A DNA stretch of 64,000 bases from Dysidea avara (Eukaryota; Porifera; Demospongiae; Dictyoceratida; Dysideidae), in NCBI RefSeq assembly GCF_963678975.1, contig NC_089285.1, positions 3,880,531 to 3,944,530 on the forward strand, given 5' to 3'. Positions 10,761-23,664 of this stretch are shown here, piece by piece. A program made the position numbers and the translations under genes. Positions within the stretch are counted from its first letter, which is position 1, and each line of letters starts with the position of its first letter. A model generated the notes under the pieces. It worked only from the letters and a program-made list of their open reading frames with translations. It did no database searches and was not told where the DNA came from.

Positions 10761-11399
10761 ATGCGGTAGTCCTGTGTTAATGTGTATGCAGGAGGAACTG
10801 TAGAGCATTCCATGCATAGCCCATGTACATGCATGTACACACATACATACATGTACTTACCTGAAAGTTTTCCAACTGATAATCAGATGAGCTTCATCAA
10901 TGGCCACCATACTTAGCTTGCTATCTCTGAATAAATTCAAGAAAATTTCTCAAGGTTGTTGATTTGTGCTGTTGTAAAATGATTCAGGTGTTGTGTAAAC
11001 GATTCTGTATTCTCCATTTAGTATTGCTGGAGTTACGTCACCTTTCTGAGCTGAGCCAAGAAAAGTAGCACTGATCCCTTTGTCTGTCAACTTGTTTACT
11101 TGATCAGTCATTAGACTGATTGTAGGAGAAATAACAACGGCTGTTTTGCCATCATGCAATGGTGGAATGCAGAAACACAGGCTTTTCCCACTGCCTGTGG
11201 GCTGTATGATAAGACTGTCTCTTCTCATCAAAGTGGCTACAATAGCATTTATTTGCCATGGATGCAAGTTTGCTAATCCAAACTTTTGTGCTGCCAGACC
11301 ACTAATTATTGTGTCTTGGAATTCAGGGACTTTATCAGTAGCTATAATTACAATAATAATAATAATGATGAGAGCTACGTATTCAATACTTGTGTGTAC

Positions 11400-11777
11400 C
11401 TTTACACAAGTCCACCTGAGGACTACTCAGTACAATAGAACTAGTTGAGTGATGTTTCCTAGTAGGATGCTTATGTCGGACATCGGCACATGGTGCACAG
11501 TAATGATGTGCACATTGTTTACAGAATACTTCTGCCAATTCACCACAGTTTTCACATTCTGTATCTACAGAAATTGTTATATTACATGCATAATACTGTA
11601 GATATTTGAATTCTCACTTCTTGTGCTCAAATTCTCTTCTGTGGCTGTGAGCTGCCTTGAATATTGGTCACTTACAAATGCGCTGGCCTCTTCAATATCT
11701 GAACATTCCATTTTATCACTAGCATACAGGCTTGTAGTATAGAGGCTACTATTTTCTTCATTGTCAATCTCCATCAT
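11400..11777 (-). pseudogene. B-box zinc finger N-terminus of the composite gene (two exons)
   Basis: Exon 11618-11777 starts at an ATG and gives an acidic, Ser-rich leader (MEIDNEENSS...), ending at a GTGAGA donor. Exon 11400-11564 follows a TGTAG acceptor in matching phase and encodes a Cys/His cluster: CENC, then CKQC, then CAPC, then HKH and HH, spaced like a B-box (C-x2-C-x7-C-x2-C-x4-C-x2-C...H...H). B-boxes usually mediate protein contacts or oligomerisation in TRIM-like proteins. The exon ends at a GTACAC donor in phase 1, which matches the helicase exon beginning at 11341. The start is chosen as the first ATG before the leader; an upstream exon cannot be excluded. Confidence 0.65.
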
Positions 11778-11946
11778 TGTTTAATATTCGTAAGCAGCAT
11801 GAAGCTGCACGCTAGCAACTGACCAAGGTAGGAGACTGAGTGGCAATGCACTACCTGCTTTTATATGCAACGCTGGGCATACTTGTAAGACTAGCTTTAA
11901 AACCAGTACAACTGGATAGTGGACTGGTATTACCAATTGTAAAATA

Positions 11947-12073
11947 CCAACACCTTTCAAGGAGTAAACAGGACACAGAGAAATATTTTTAGCTAATACC
12001 AACACCTTTCTCTGCCAGACATGTCAACTAGCATTCAAGGAGTAAACAGGACACAGAGAAATATTTTTAGCTC
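11947..12073. repeat. Two-copy tandem duplication, about 79-bp spacing
   Basis: TTCAAGGAGTAAACAGGACA...AAATATTTTTAGCT occurs at 11956-11994 and again at 12035-12072, with ACCAACACCTTTC also repeated. It lies just upstream of the composite gene start; a promoter role cannot be judged. Confidence 0.75.
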
Positions 12074-12079
12074 TAAACA

Positions 12080-12345
12080 AGGTGGAGTGTTAATAATGAA
12101 GTATTATTTTATGCCTACAACAATGTAGGGAATAATTAGTGCTTCTTTGAACAATATTTTGCCTACTACATTGTAGGGAACATTTAGTGCACCTTAGCAC
12201 TAAATCTTTCCTACATATAAGGGCAAAAAATAATATTTGAGTATAGTGCTTCATCCCACATGTATTATAGGGGAGATTTAGTGCTCAGTAGTACTAAATC
12301 TTGCCCATATACATAGGAACAAAAGTGCATTTAGTGCCATTTTAT
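12080..12345. repeat. Palindrome-rich AT repeat block
   Basis: Several short inverted pairs: AGGGAACATTTAGTGC with GCACTAAATCTTTCCT, and GGGGAGATTTAGTGC with ACTAAATCTTGCCC. They look like nested remains of a MITE family. No gene is present. Confidence 0.5.
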
Positions 12346-15300
12346 CTGGACCCGTAACTTGAAATGCAAATTTCAGGATATATATCCTATAAACCCTGGC
12401 TGGCCATGGTACATTTAAATTAATCTATGGCTGGCCATGGTGCATCTATGGCTGGCCATGGTATCTCTCTGACTTGCTATGAAAAAAAATGGCCTTGATG
12501 TAGGAGCAATACCGTCAAATTCTATATACAAAACTCAAGCTGAAATCGATTGTGGGGATTTATTATTGGTCACGTGATGAAAACCATACTTTTGATTTTC
12601 AATCCTACAGCACTCAGACGGAAGCGATTTGTCACCCTTGCCATCCTATGAGTTGAGAAACATTGGTTTAAGATGAGAACTAGTACTATAGCATATTTAC
12701 AAGCGGTTTGCTGCATTTTCGAATACGGACACACCTACTGTTTGAGTAACAAGAGATGAACACTCTACAGCGAAGCTTGCCCCAGTAGATGCTTAGTAAA
12801 TGTTGTAAACCATCTGTAAAAGGATGCAGTTGCTTTTTGTAAGATTGCTTAATTGAACTTATCCATGATACTGTTAGGACTAGCCCGTTCGTGTTAATAA
12901 ATGTAGTCACAATATTAGTTGCTGATGTCCCATAATGGAATTTCACAAGTTTGTCTATGATTATAATAAACTCATTGGTCAGTCTCGTATTAGTTTCGGT
13001 GATTAATCGCCCGCAGGCTCTTCGCCTAGATTGGCATGGTACATATCAGTTGTATCACATGTTCTCGTGATTTACTTGATACGTACACCCATGCTCTCTG
13101 CCCGTCATTTACTCAGGCACATGACATAGCTTCGTATTGCTTGTTTACCTAAATAGTTGTTGTTACATGTTAACATTAATGTAAGATTATAGCCAATACA
13201 TTTAACTATGTTTCTTTTACTTTATGTGATTGTGTATAACTACACACATGATGATGATTGTGATTTGGATATTCAGCTCGTAAGTTGATATTTTGTTACA
13301 ATAGTGTATATGTACCATGAAGCCTCCTAACTTCAAAAGCAAATTTCAGGATATATATCCTATAATCCCTTGCTGGCCATGGTACATTTAAGTTAATGTA
13401 GTATAGCCAGCCATGGCTTATCTATGGCTGGCCATGGTACCTCTCTGGCTTGCTATGAAAAAGAAAATGGCCTTGATGTAGGAGCACTACCGCCAAATTC
13501 TTTATTCAAAAACTCAAACAGAAATCAATTGTGGGAGTTTATTATTGGTCACGTGATGGAAACAATACTTTTGATTTTCAATCCTACAGCACTCAGACGG
13601 AAGCGATTTGTCACCCTTGCCATCCTATGAGTTGAGAAACATTTGTTTAAGATGAGAACTAATACTATAGCATATTCAGAAGCTGTTTGCTGCATTTTCG
13701 AATACGGACACACCCACTGTTTGAGTAACATGAGATGAACACTACAGCGAAGCTTGCCCCAGTAGATGCTTAGTAAATGTTGTAAACAGTCTGTAAAAGA
13801 ATGCAGTTGCTTTTTGTAAGATTGCTTAATTGAACTTATCCATGATACTGTTAGGACTAGCCCGTTCGTGTTAATAAATGTAGTCACAATATTAGTTGCT
13901 GATGTCCCATGATCGAATTTCACAAGTTTGTCTATGATTATAATAAACTCATTGATCAGTCTCGTATTAGTTTCGGTGATTAATCGTCCGCAGGCTGTTC
14001 GCCTAGATTGGCATGGTAAGTATCAGTTGTATCACATGTTCTCGTGATTTACTTGATACGTACACCCATGCTCTCGGGCCGTCATTTACTCAGGCACATG
14101 ATACAGCTTCGTATTGCTTGTTTACCTAAATAGTTGTTGTTACATGTTAACATTTATGTAAGATTATAGCCAATACATTTAACTATGTTTCTTTTACTTT
14201 ATGTGATTGTGTATAACTACACACATGATGATGATTGTGATTTGGATATTCAGCTAGTAAGTTGATATTATGTTACAATAGTGTATATGTACCATGAAGC
14301 CTCCTAACTTCAAAAGCAAATTTCAGGATATATATCCTATAATCCCTGGCTGGCCATAGTACATTTAAGTTAAACTATAGCCGGCCATGGCTCATCTATG
14401 GCTGGCCATGGTACCTCTCTGGCTTGCTATGACAAAGAAAATGGCCTTTATGTAGGAGCATTACCGCCAAATCTTTATTCAAAAACTCAAACAGAAATCA
14501 ATTGTGGGAGTTTATTATTGGTCACGTGATGAAAACCATCCTTTTAATTTTGCATCCTACAGCACTCAGATAGAAGCAATTTGTCACCCTTCCAATCCTA
14601 TGAGTTGAGAAACGTTTGTTTAAGGTGAGAACTAGTGCTATGCCATGTTGACAAGCGGTTTGCTGCATTTTCGAATACAGACATGCCCACTATTTGAGTA
14701 ACAAGTGATGAACACTCTACAGCGAAGCTTACTCCAGTAGATGCTTAGTAAATGTAGTAAACAGTCTGTAACAGTATGCAGTTGCTTTTTTGTAAGATTG
14801 CTAAATTGAACTTATCTGTGATACTGTTAGGACTTGCCCGTTCGTGTTAATATATGTAGTCACAATATTAGTTGCTGATGTCCCATAATCGAATTTCACA
14901 AGTTTGTCTATGATTATAATAAACTCATTGGTCAGTCTCGTATTATTTTCTGTGATTAATATCCCACAGGCTCTTCGCCTAGATTGGCATGGTACGTATC
15001 AGTTGTATCACATGTTCTCGTAATTTACTTGATACGTACACCCATGCTCTCTGCCCGTCATTTACTCAGGCACATGACACAGCTTCGTATTGCTTGTTTA
15101 CCTAAATAGTTGTTGTTACATGTTAACATTAATGTAAGATTATAGCCAATACATTTAACTATGTTTCTTTTACTTTATGTGATTGTGTACAACTACATAC
15201 ATGATGATGATTGTGATTTGGATATTCAGCTCGTAAGTTGATATTATGTTACAATAGTGTATATGTACCATGAAGCCTCCTAACTTCAAAAGCAAATTTC

Positions 15301-18300
15301 AGGATATATATCCTATAATCCCTGGCTGGCCATGGTACATTTCAGTTAAACTATAGCCGGCCATGGCTCATCTATGGCTGGCCATGGTACCTCTCTGGCT
15401 TGCTATGAAAAAGAAAATGGCCTTGATGTAGGGGCATTACCGCCAAATTCTTTATTCAAAAACTCAAACAGAAATCAATTGTGGGAGTTTATTATTGGTC
15501 ACGTGATGAAAACCATCCTTTTAATTTTGCATCCTACAGCACTCAGATAGAAGCAATTTGTCACCCTTGCCATCCTATGAGTTGAGAAACATTGGTTTAA
15601 GATGAGAACTAGTGCTATAGCATATTTACAAGCGGTTTGCTGCATTTTCGAATACGGACACACCTACTGTTTGAGTAGCATGAGATGAACACTCTACAGC
15701 GAAGCTTGCCCCAGTAGATGCTTAGTAAATGTTGTAAACAGTCTGTAAAAGGATGCAGTTGCTTTTTGTAAGATTGCTTAATTGAACTTATCCATGATAC
15801 TGTTAGGACTTGCCCGTTCGTGTTAATAAATGTAGTCACAATATTAGTTGCTGATGTCCCATAATCGAATTTCACAAGTTTGTCTATGATTATAATAAAC
15901 TCATTGGTCAGTCTCGTATTAGTTTCGGTGATTAATCGCCCGCAGGCTCTTCGCCTAGATTGGCATGGTACATATCAGTTGTATCACATGTTCTCGTGAT
16001 TTACTTGATACGTATACCCATGCTCTCTGCCCGTCATTTACTCAGGCACATGACAGAGCTTTGTATTGCTTGTTTACCTAAATAGTTGTTGTTACATGTT
16101 AACATTAATGTAAGATTATAGCCAATACATTTAACTATGTTTCTTTTACTTTATGTGATTGTGTATAACTACACACATGATGATGATTGTGATTTGGATA
16201 TTCAGCTCGTAAGTTGATATTTTGTTACAATAGTGTATATGTACCATGAAGCCTCCTAACTTCAAAAGCAAATTTCAGGATATATATCCTATAATCCCTT
16301 GCTGGCCATGGTACATTTAAGTTAATGTAGTATAGCCAGCCATGGCTTATCTATGGCTGGCCATGGTACCTCTCTGGCTTGCTATGAAAAAGAAAATGGC
16401 CTTGATGTAGGAGCACTACCGCCAAATTCTTTATTCAAAAACTCAAACAGAAATCAATTGTGGGAGTTTATTATTGGTCACGTGATGGAAACAATACTTT
16501 GATTTTCAATCCTACAGCACTCAGACGGAAGCGATTTGTCACCCTTGCCATCCTATGAGTTGAGAAACATTTGTTTAAGATGAGAACTAATACTATAGCA
16601 TATTCAGAAGCTGTTTGCTGCATTTTCGAATACGGACACACCCACTGTTTGAGTAACATGAGATGAACACTACAGCGAAGCTTGCCCCAGTAGATGCTTA
16701 GTAAATGTTGTAAACAGTCTGTAAAAGAATGCAGTTGCTTTTTGTAAGATTGCTTAATTGAACTTATCCATGATACTGTTAGGACTAGCCCGTTCGTGTT
16801 AATAAATGTAGTCACAATATTAGTTGCTGATGTCCCATAATCGAATTTCACAAGTTTGTCTATGATTATAATAAACTCATTGATCAGTCTCGTATTAGTT
16901 TCGGTGATTAATCGTCCGCAGGCTGTTCGCCTAGATTGGCATGGTAAGTATCAGTTGTATCACATGTTCTCGTGATTTACTTGATACGTACACCCATGCT
17001 CTCGGGCCGTCATTTACTCAGGCACATGATACAGCTTCGTATTGCTTGTTTACCTAAATAGTTGTTGTTACATGTTAACATTTATGTAAGATTATAGCCA
17101 ATACATTTAACTATGTTTCTTTTACTTTATGTGATTGTGTATAACTACACACATGATGATGATTGTGATTTGGATATTCAGCTAGTAAGTTGATATTATG
17201 TTACAATAGTGTATATGTACCATGAAGCCTCCTAACTTCAAAAGCAAATTTCAGGATATATATCCTATAATCCCTGGCTGGCCATAGTACATTTAAGTTA
17301 AACTATAGCCGGCCATGGCTCATCTATGGCTGGCCATGGTACCTCTCTGGCTTGCTATGACAAAGAAAATGGCCTTTATGTAGGAGCATTACCGCCAAAT
17401 CTTTATTCAAAAACTCAAACAGAAATCAATTGTGGGAGTTTATTATTGGTCACGTGATGAAAACCATCCTTTTAATTTTGCATCCTACAGCACTCAGATA
17501 GAAGCAATTTGTCACCCTTCCAATCCTATGAGTTGAGAAACGTTTGTTTAAGGTGAGAACTAGTGCTATGCCATGTTGACAAGCGGTTTGCTGCATTTTC
17601 GAATACAGACATGCCCACTATTTGAGTAACAAGTGATGAACACTCTACAGCGAAGCTTACTCCAGTAGATGCTTAGTAAATGTAGTAAACAGTCTGTAAC
17701 AGTATGCAGTTGCTTTTTTGTAAGATTGCTAAATTGAACTTATCTGTGATACTGTTAGGACTTGCCCGTTCGTGTTAATATATGTAGTCACAATATTAGT
17801 TGCTGATGTCCCATAATCGAATTTCACAAGTTTGTCTATGATTATAATAAACTCATTGGTCAGTCTCGTATTATTTTCTGTGATTAATATCCCACAGGCT
17901 CTTCGCCTAGATTGGCATGGTACGTATCAGTTGTATCACATGTTCTCGTAATTTACTTGATACGTACACCCATGCTCTCTGCCCGTCATTTACTCAGGCA
18001 CATGACACAGCTTCGTATTGCTTGTTTACCTAAATAGTTGTTGTTACATGTTAACATTAATGTAAGATTATAGCCAATACATTTAACTATGTTTCTTTTA
18101 CTTTATGTGATTGTGTACAACTACATACATGATGATGATTGTGATTTGGATATTCAGCTCGTAAGTTGATATTATGTTACAATAGTGTATATGTACCATG
18201 AAGCCTCCTAACTTCAAAAGCAAATTTCAGGATATATATCCTATAATCCCTGGCTGGCCATGGTACATTTAAGTTAAACTATAGCCGGCCATGGCTCATC

Positions 18301-21300
18301 TATGGCTGGCCATGGTACCTCTCTGGCTTGCTATGAAAAAGAAAATGGCCTTGATGTAGGGGCATTACCGCCAAATTCTTTATTCAAAAACTCAAACAGA
18401 AATCAATTGTGGGAGTTTATTATTGGTCACGTGATGAAAACCATCCTTTTAATTTTGCATCCTACAGCACTCAGATAGAAGCAATTTGTCACCCTTCCTA
18501 TCTTATGAGTTGAGAAACATTGGTTTAAGATGAGAACTAGTGCTATAGCATATTTACAAGCGGTTTGCTGCATTTTCGAATACGGACACACCTACTGTTT
18601 GAGTAGCATGAGATGAACACTCTACAGCGAAGCTTGCCCCAGTAGATGCTTAGTAAATGTTGTAAACAGTCTGTAAAAGGATGCAGTTGCTTTTTGTAAG
18701 ATTGCTTAATTGAACTTATCCATGATACTGTTAGGACTTGCCCGTTCGTGTTAATAAATGTAGTCACAATATTAGTTGCTGATGTCCCATAATCGAATTT
18801 CACAAGTTTGTCTATGATTATAATAAACTCATTGGTCAGTCTCGTATTAGTTTCGGTGATTAATCGCCCGCAGGCTCTTCGCCTAGATTGGCATGGTACA
18901 TATCAGTTGTATCACATGTTCTCGTGATTTACTTGATACGTATACCCATGCTCTCTGCCCGTCATTTACTCAGGCACATGACAGAGCTTTGTATTGCTTG
19001 TTTACCTAAATAGTTGTTGTTACATGTTAACATTAATGTAAGATTATAGCCAATACATTTAACTATGTTTCTTTTACTTAATGTGATTGTGTACAACTAC
19101 ATACATGATGATGATTGTGATTTGGATATTCAGGGAGTAAGTTGATATTATGTTACAATAGTGTATATGTACCATGAAGCCTCGTTGCTTGAAATGCAAA
19201 TTTCAGGATATATATCCTATAAACCCTGGCTGGCCATGGTACATTTAAATTAATCTATTGCTGGCCATGTCTCATCTATGGCTGGCCATGGTGCATCTAT
19301 GGCTGACCATGGTATCTCTCTGACTTGCTATGAAAAAAAATTGCCTTGATGTAGGAGCAATACCGTCAAATTCTTTATACAAAACTCAAGCTGAAATCGA
19401 TTGTGGCGATTTATTATTCGTCACGTTATGAAAACCATACTTTTGATTTTCAATCCTACAGCACTCAGACGGAAGCGATTTGTCACCCTTGCCATCCTAT
19501 GAGTTGAGAAACATTGGTTTAAGATGAGAACTAGTACTATAGCATATTCAGAAGCGGTTTGCTGCATTTTCGATTACGGACACACCTACTGTTTGAGTAA
19601 CATGAGATGAACACTATACAGCGAAGCTTGCCCCAGTAGATGCTTAGTAAATGTTGTAAACAGTCTGTAACAGTATGCAGTAGCTTTTTGTAAGATTGCT
19701 TAATTGAACTTATCCATGATACTGTTAGGACTAGCCCGTTCGTGTTAATAAATGTAGTCACAATATTAGTTGCTGATGTCCCATAATCAAATTTCACAAG
19801 TTTGTCTATGATTATAATAAACTCATTGGTCAGTCTCGTATTAGTTTCGGTGATTAATCGCCCGCAGGCTCTTCGCCTAGATTGGCATGGTAAATATCAG
19901 TTGTATCACATGTTCTCGTGATTTACTTGATACGTACACCCATGCTCTCTGCCCATTATTTACTCAGGCACATGACACAGCTTCGTATTGCTTGTTTACC
20001 TAAATAGTTGTTTTTACATGTTAACATTTATGTAAGATTATAGCCAATACATTTAACTATGTCTCTTTTACTTTATGTGATTGTGTATAACTACACTCAT
20101 GATTATTCTTGTGATTTGGATATTCAGCTTGTAAGTTGATATTATGTTACAATAGTGTATATGTACCATGAAGCCTCGTAACTTGAAATGCAAATTTCAG
20201 GATATATATCCTATAAACCCTGGCTGGCCATGGTACATTTAAATTAATCTATTGCTGGCCATGGTGCATCTATGGCTGGCCATGGTATCTCTCTGACTTG
20301 CTATGATAAAAAATGCCTTGATGTAGGAGCAATACCGTCAAATTCTTTATACAAAACTCAAGCTGAAATCGATTGTGGGGATTTATTATTCGTCACATGA
20401 TGAAAACCATACTTTTGATTTTCAATCCTAAAGCACTCAGGCGGAAGCAATTTGTCACCCTTGCCACCCTATGAGTTGAGAAACATTGGTTTAAGATGAG
20501 AAATAGTCATATAGCATATTTACAAGCGGTTTGCTGCATTTTCGAATACGGACACACCTACTGTTTGAGTAACATGAGATGAACACTCTACAGCGAAGCT
20601 TGCCCCAGTAGATGCTTAGTAAATGTTGTAAACAGTCTGTAAAAGGATGCAGTTGCTTTTTGTAAGATTGCTTAATTGAACTTATCCATGATACTGTTAG
20701 GACTAGCCCGTTCGTGTTAATAAATGTAGTCACAATATTAGTTGCTGATGTCCCATAATCGAATTTCACAAGTTTGTCTATGATTATAATAAACTCATTG
20801 GTCAGTCTCGTATTAGTTTCGGTGATTAATCGCCCGCAGGCTCTTTGCCTAGATTGGCATGGTACGTATCAGTTGTATCACATGTTCTCGTGATTTACTT
20901 GATACGTACACTCATGCTCTCTGCCCGTCATTTACTCAGGCACATGATACAGCTTCGTATTGCTTGTTTACCTAAATAGTTGTTGTTACATGTTAACATT
21001 TATGTAAGATTATAGCCAATACATTTAACTATGTTTCTTTTTCTTTATGTGATTGTGTATAACTACACACATGATTATTATTGTGATTTGGATATTCAGC
21101 TGGTAAGTTGATATTATGTTACAATAGTGTATATGTACCATGAAGCCTCGTAACTTGAAATGCAAATTTCAGGATATATATCCTATAAATCCTGGCTGGC
21201 CATGGTACATTTAAATTAATCTATAGCTGGCCATGGTGCATCTATGGCTGGCCATGGTATCTCTCTGACTTGCTATGAAAAAAAATTTCCTTGATGTAGG

Positions 21301-23060
21301 AGCAATACCTTCAAATTCTTTATACAAAACTCAAGCTGAAATCGATTGTGGGGATTTATTATTCGTCACGTTATGAAAACCATACTTTTGATTTTCAATC
21401 CTACAGCACTCAGACGGAAGCGATTTGTCACCCTTGCTATCCTATGAGTTGAGAAACATTGGTTTAAGATGAGAACTAGTACTATAGCATATTTACAAGC
21501 GGTTTGCTGCATTTTCGAATACGGACACACCTACTGTTTGAGTAACATGAGATGAACACTCTACAGCGAAGCTTGCCCCAGTAGATGCTTAGTAAATGTT
21601 GTAAACAGTCTGTAAAAGGATGCAGTTGCTTTTTGTAAGATTGCTTAATTGAACTTATCCATGATACTGTTAGGACTAGCCCGTTCGTGTTAATAAATGT
21701 AGTCACAATATTAGTTGCTGATGTCCCATAATCAAATTTCACAAGTTTGTCTATGATTATAATAAACTCATTGGTCAGTCTCGTATTAGTTTCGGTGATT
21801 AATCGCCTGCAGGCTCTTCGCCTAGATTGGCATGGTACGTATCAGTTGTATCACATGTTCTCATGATTTACTTGATACGTACACCCATGCTCTCTGCCTG
21901 ACATTTACTCAGGCACATGATACAGTTTCATATTGCTTGTTTACCTAAATAGTTGTTGTTACATGTTAACATTAATGTAAGATTATAGCCAATATATTTA
22001 ACTATGTTTCTTTTACTTTATGTGATTGTGTATAACTACACACATGATGATGATTGTGATTTGGATATTCAGGGAGTAAGTTGATATTATGTTACAATAG
22101 TGTATATGTACCATGAAGCCTCCTTACTTCAAAAGCAAATTTCAGGATATATATCCTATAATCCCTTTCTGGCCATGGTACATTTAAATTAAACTATAGC
22201 CGGCCATGGCTCATCTATGATTGGCCATGGTACCTCTATGGCTTGCTATGAAAAAGATGACTTTGATGTAGGAGCAGTACTGCCAAATTCTTTATACAAA
22301 AACTCAAGCTGAAATCGATCCTGGGATCATGATGGAAACAATACTTTTGATTTTCAATCTTACAGCACTCAGACGGAAGCGATTTGTCACCCTTGCCATC
22401 CTATGAGTTGAGAAACATTGATTTAAGATGAGAACTAGTGCTATAGCATATTCAGAAGCGGTTTGCTGCATTTTCGAATACAGACACGCCCACTGTTTGA
22501 GTAACACGAATTGAACACTCTGCAGCAAAGCTTACCCCAGTAGATGCTTAGTAAATGTAGTGAACAGTCTGTAACAGGTTGCAGTTGCTATTTGTAAGAT
22601 TGCTTAATTGAAATTATCCATAGGACTTGCCCGTTCATGTTAAGAAATGTAGTCACAATATTAGTTACTGCTGTCCCATAATCGAATTTCACAAGTTTGT
22701 CTATAATTATAATAAACTCATTGGTCAGTCTCGTATTAGTTTCGGAGATTAATTGCCCGCAGACTCTTCGCCTAGATTGGCATGGTACATATTAGTTGTA
22801 TCACATGTTCTCGTGATTTGCTTGATACGTACACCCATGCTCTCGGGCCGTCATTTACTCAGGCACATGATACAGCTTCGTATTACTTGTTTACCTAAAT
22901 AGTTGTCGTTACATGTTAATATTAACGTAAGATTATAGCCAATACATTTAACTATGTTTCTTTTACTTTATGTGATTGTGTATAACTACACACATGACGA
23001 TGATTGTGATTTTCTTATTCAGTTGGTAAGTTGACATTTTGTTACTATAGTTTATTTGTT
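12346..23060. repeat. Satellite array of eleven ~975-bp monomers
   Basis: The palindrome AGGATATATATCCT marks each monomer at 12375, 13348, 14325, 15301, 16277, 17253, 18229, 19205, 20199, 21171 and 22144. Spacings are 972-977 bp, with one of 994. Each monomer has two or three GGCTGGCCATGG blocks just after the palindrome, a TTATTATTGGTCACGTGATG segment, and a conserved tail TAGTTGTTGTTACATGTTAACATT...GATATTCAG. Monomers 2-3-4 are nearly identical to 5-6-7. The array ends in a truncated, more diverged copy near 23.05 kb. No gene is supported inside. Confidence 0.95.
13348..19204. repeat. Higher-order repeat: duplicated block of three monomers (2 x ~2928 bp)
   Basis: Monomer 2 (13348) matches 5 (16277), 3 (14325) matches 6 (17253), and 4 (15301) matches 7 (18229), at offsets of 2929, 2928 and 2928. 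The pairs differ by only a handful of bases (for example one missing T near 16498), while neighbouring monomers differ far more. This indicates a recent duplication of a trimer, by unequal exchange. Confidence 0.9.
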
Positions 23061-23660
23061 TACCTAAATAGTTGTCATTACATGTTAACATTAATGTAAG
23101 AATGTAGTTTTTTGCCTTAGCAATAAATGAAAGTTAACAGACTAGCTTTCTTGAGTGTTGGGTCAGGAGCAGAAATCAAGTTTTAGCACCATCTGTCATC
23201 AGGTTGCATAAGTGCATGTCTTAATTAAATTTCATTCCCTTTATGGTAGTGGAACTGAGTGGTATCTGCGACAATTTTCTATTTGTGTCATCTGTGCGTT
23301 TGGTACGCAAGTCTAGTTTCTCAGCCCTTAGAGATGTAACTAGAAAAGTTTAACAGGATAAATCGTCGTCGATCATTAGCTGCTGCTAGTGAAGTCATAA
23401 GCTGCTTGACTGAGATCGCTACTGAAGCTACGCCAGTGAAATCCCTAATCACCAACTTGTAACCTACTAGCTGCTCCGCTACAAAACCAGCTAAGTCACA
23501 CTGTGTATAACTGTCTTAATTTAAATATAGCTATTGCTTTATTCAACTATCAACCGAACGTGTGGCGTAAAACTATTAGTGCATGAGTTTGCAGGCTGAC
23601 GCGAGCTTGTTTTCAATAGCGATAGCTATCACTTAACCAGCAACGCGTCCTGACAGCACT
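23061..23660. other. No gene seen
   Basis: Unique-looking sequence between the satellite and a GC-richer open stretch. A partial echo of the satellite tail (TTTACCTAAATAGTTGTC...ACATTAATGTAAGA) occurs at 23055-23100. Confidence 0.4.
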
Positions 23661-23664
23661 GTGA

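Larger units (their letters stand above)
7493..11341 (-). pseudogene. RecQ-family DNA helicase core of the composite gene
   Basis: RecQ helicases are ATP-dependent 3'-5' DNA unwinding enzymes. Motifs in order: motif I QPTGSGKSLCF; Ia ISPTISLMTDQV; YTTPES; motif II DEAH in MVAIDEAHLIISW; motif III IMALTATAT; then a YHGKGMS segment; motif V TTAFGMGVD; motif VI QELGRAGRDG. Splicing 10861 to 8339 gives FR-PQYGY, and 7856 to 7801 gives NIQ-VMVC; both are in phase and match the family. A TGA at 10950-10952 falls between YTTPES and DEAH inside an otherwise open exon. A run of 23 G (8079-8101) gives a poly-proline stretch absent from the usual family pattern. The 2.5-kb intron between motifs II and III carries a Tc1/IS630-like element and a MITE. 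Confidence 0.85.
1121..11777 (-). pseudogene. B-box / RecQ helicase / MULE transposase / Ulp1 composite gene, inactivated copy
   Basis: This is one long minus-strand transcription unit read from 11777 down to 1121. Exons I can place: 11618-11777, 11400-11564 (B-box), 10861-11341, 7856-8339, 7660-7801, 7493-7543 (less sure), 5781-5949, 4779-5730, 4526-4714, 3767-3976, 3501-3718, 3154-3442, about 2496-2579, 1886-2395 and 1121-1476. Most junctions have GT/AG borders and matching phase; the joins at 7493 to 5949 and 3154 to 2579 are unresolved. Domain order is B-box, RecQ motifs I to VI, RecQ zinc/RQC, zinc module, MULE DDE, Ulp1-like. TGA at 10950-10952 and TAA at 1262-1264 interrupt otherwise continuous exons, so this copy is probably dead. 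I infer a mobile element or TE-derived gene; no terminal repeats were found. Confidence 0.72.

Noticed and set aside
12686-21742. A family of 86-124-residue genes
   Set aside because: The frames are parts of satellite monomers in register with the repeat, without promoters or known domains; recorded as a finding instead.
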